Below are positions 4,973 through 5,926 of a stretch of DNA of 5,926 nucleotides, in pieces; within the stretch, counting starts at the first letter, position 1, and each line of letters opens with the position of its first letter. The notes under the pieces were generated by a model. The model had not been told where the DNA came from and made no database searches. It saw nothing but the letters and a program-made list of their open reading frames with translations. The stretch is from Erysipelotrichaceae bacterium (GTDB lineage: Bacteria > Bacillota_I > Bacilli_A > Erysipelotrichales > Erysipelotrichaceae). The position numbers and the translations under genes were made by a program. The stretch covers positions 1 through 5,926 of the forward strand of contig JAEDOA010000097.1 of NCBI GenBank assembly GCA_016302195.1, read 5' to 3'.

Positions 4973-5845
4973 ATGACGATCGGTGAGTTACTTAAAGAAG
5001 AAAGACTAGCGAAATCAAAAACACAGAAAGAATGGGTTGGCAACATTATCAGTACTTCTTACTATGCCAAGGTAGAAAAGAATAAGCATAGAATTACTGC
5101 AGAAGATTTGCTAGCACTGTTGCACCGCAATCACATTGATAGTAGTGACTTTTTCAAGCGTTTAGAAAATGAACGTGACCTAATCCACGAACAAGAAGAA
5201 AATTGGGGACATACGGCCACTACCGCTGTCTATCACCATGATATCCCTACTCTAAAAAAGATCGTTCAATCAATTAAAGACAGTGACCTGCCTCAAGATA
5301 AAAAGGATCAAGATGCTTTAGAAGTCGAAGGAATGATCGAAACTCTGAGAATTAATTATGAGGATGACTATCAGCCTAACCTAGAATTACAGAAAAAGTT
5401 GCGGGAAAGGATCTTCGACATTCCTAATTTTACTGAACTAAAATTGCAGCTCTATTGTGATTTCATGGATTTCTATGATCTAGATGCTAATAGAGCCATT
5501 GTTAAGCAAATAATTAAAGAAACTTCAAATACAGTTGATAACAAGATAATGGTGGCCGTAAGTGCAATTATCAATAATTTTATCAGCAATTCGATGTCTA
5601 ATAATCAATATGATGGTCTTGATTGTTACATTGAAATAGTTGAAAAAATGCCGCAAATTCCCGAATTATATCTAATTAAAAGCAGTATAGCTGTCCATAA
5701 ATATTTGATAGCTTATCACTTCCACAAAGATGAAAAGTACATTGATTATTGTCAGAAAATTGCAGAAAGTTATCAGTTAACAGGGATGGAAGATTTTGGT
5801 AAGAGTATAGAAAAATTTATTGAGCAAGAAAAAAACAAGTTATAA
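4973..5845 (+). CDS. Rgg/GadR/MutR-family transcriptional regulator, 290 aa
   Basis: A cytoplasmic DNA-binding regulator. Residues 1-65 form an XRE-type helix-turn-helix: IGELLKEERLAKSKTQKEW then STSYYAKVEKNKHRITAEDL, where the SxSYxxKVExxxxxI pattern is characteristic of Rgg proteins. The rest (about 70-290) is helical with acidic and aromatic residues, matching the TPR-like C-terminal domain that binds peptide pheromones in streptococcal Rgg proteins. The length fits the family (about 280-300). The ATG is set by GAGGTG five bases upstream. It is transcribed away from the permease gene, with overlapping candidate -10 boxes, so the permease is the natural target and autoregulation is plausible. 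I found no credible short hydrophobic peptide gene next to it; tiny open frames at 4908-4958 (minus) and 5864-5893 (plus) lack ribosome-binding sites. Whether it senses a peptide or another ligand is open. Confidence 0.93.
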   Translation: MTIGELLKEERLAKSKTQKEWVGNIISTSYYAKVEKNKHRITAEDLLALLHRNHIDSSDFFKRLENERDLIHEQEENWGHTATTAVYHHDIPTLKKIVQSIKDSDLPQDKKDQDALEVEGMIETLRINYEDDYQPNLELQKKLRERIFDIPNFTELKLQLYCDFMDFYDLDANRAIVKQIIKETSNTVDNKIMVAVSAIINNFISNSMSNNQYDGLDCYIEIVEKMPQIPELYLIKSSIAVHKYLIAYHFHKDEKYIDYCQKIAESYQLTGMEDFGKSIEKFIEQEKNKL

Positions 5846-5854
5846 AACTTGTTT
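5833..5854 (-). terminator. Hairpin over the regulator's stop codon, stronger on the minus strand
   Basis: AAACAAGTT (5833-5841) and AACTTGTTT (5846-5854) form a 9-bp stem with an ATAA loop that contains the TAA stop. On the minus strand it is followed by a long T-run, a proper terminator layout for a transcript coming from the right. On the plus strand only TTT then AAATC follows, so it would end the regulator transcript weakly. Confidence 0.6.
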
Positions 5855-5894
5855 AAATCAAAAATGATAGCTATTAATTTTTTGAGTAAATAAA

Positions 5895-5926
5895 AGTGTC
5901 TGAGATTTAGTTATTTCCCAGACACT
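5895..5926 (-). terminator. Hairpin repeat at the right edge, probable terminator
   Basis: AGTGTCTG (5895-5902) pairs with CAGACACT (5919-5926). One A·C position (a G·U wobble in minus-strand RNA) and one G-C pair extend the stem to 10 bp around a 12-base loop. The minus strand continues CTTTTATTT, giving a U-tract. The plus-strand tail lies outside the window. The 3' half (5904-5926) recurs at 1190-1212. Confidence 0.65.

Noticed and set aside
5864..5893. Nine-codon plus-strand frame after the regulator (MIAINFLSK)
   Set aside because: It is too short, has no ribosome-binding site, and lies between two hairpins.

Overview
The window looks like chromosomal DNA from a low-GC lactic acid bacterium, most likely a Lactobacillus of the acidophilus/crispatus/helveticus/gasseri group. 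The main evidence is a secreted protein with two SLAP-type (Lactobacillus surface-layer) repeats. An Rgg-type regulator, strong Gram-positive ribosome-binding sites and an IS1182-type transposase fit this. The species cannot be fixed from the sequence alone.

Layout. Positions 1-1067 (minus) hold the first 355 codons of an IS1182-family transposase, cut off by the window start. Its leader contains a very strong bidirectional hairpin (1136-1178), and the element probably ends near 1190. Next is a plus-strand 193-aa lipoprotein of unknown function (1272-1853). A terminator at 1861-1895 serves a convergent minus-strand gene for a 63-aa protein with two membrane segments (1900-2091). A 402-aa exported SLAP-repeat protein (2254-3462, minus) follows, with its terminator at 2208-2242. 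Then come a 419-aa major facilitator permease (3607-4866, minus) and, divergent from it, a 290-aa Rgg-family regulator (4973-5845, plus). Two hairpins after the regulator (5833-5854 and 5895-5926) have their best U-tracts on the minus strand, so a convergent minus-strand transcript probably enters from beyond the right edge.

How the parts may work together. The permease and regulator share a 106-bp divergent promoter region whose candidate -10 boxes overlap, which suggests a regulator/exporter pair. The 63-aa membrane protein and the SLAP protein have nearly the same promoter-proximal block: a G-tract abutting a TAAAAT/TAAATT box, then AAGGT. This suggests shared control of two envelope genes. 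A 23-base segment at the right hairpin recurs beside the insertion sequence at 1190-1212 but without its partner arm, as if the element had landed in another copy of the same hairpin.

No gap between genes exceeds about 205 bases. I found no tRNA, rRNA or CRISPR array. I do not see a convincing new multi-gene system. The most interesting signals are the shared G-tract promoter block, the split hairpin repeat at the insertion-sequence edge and the Rgg/permease module.
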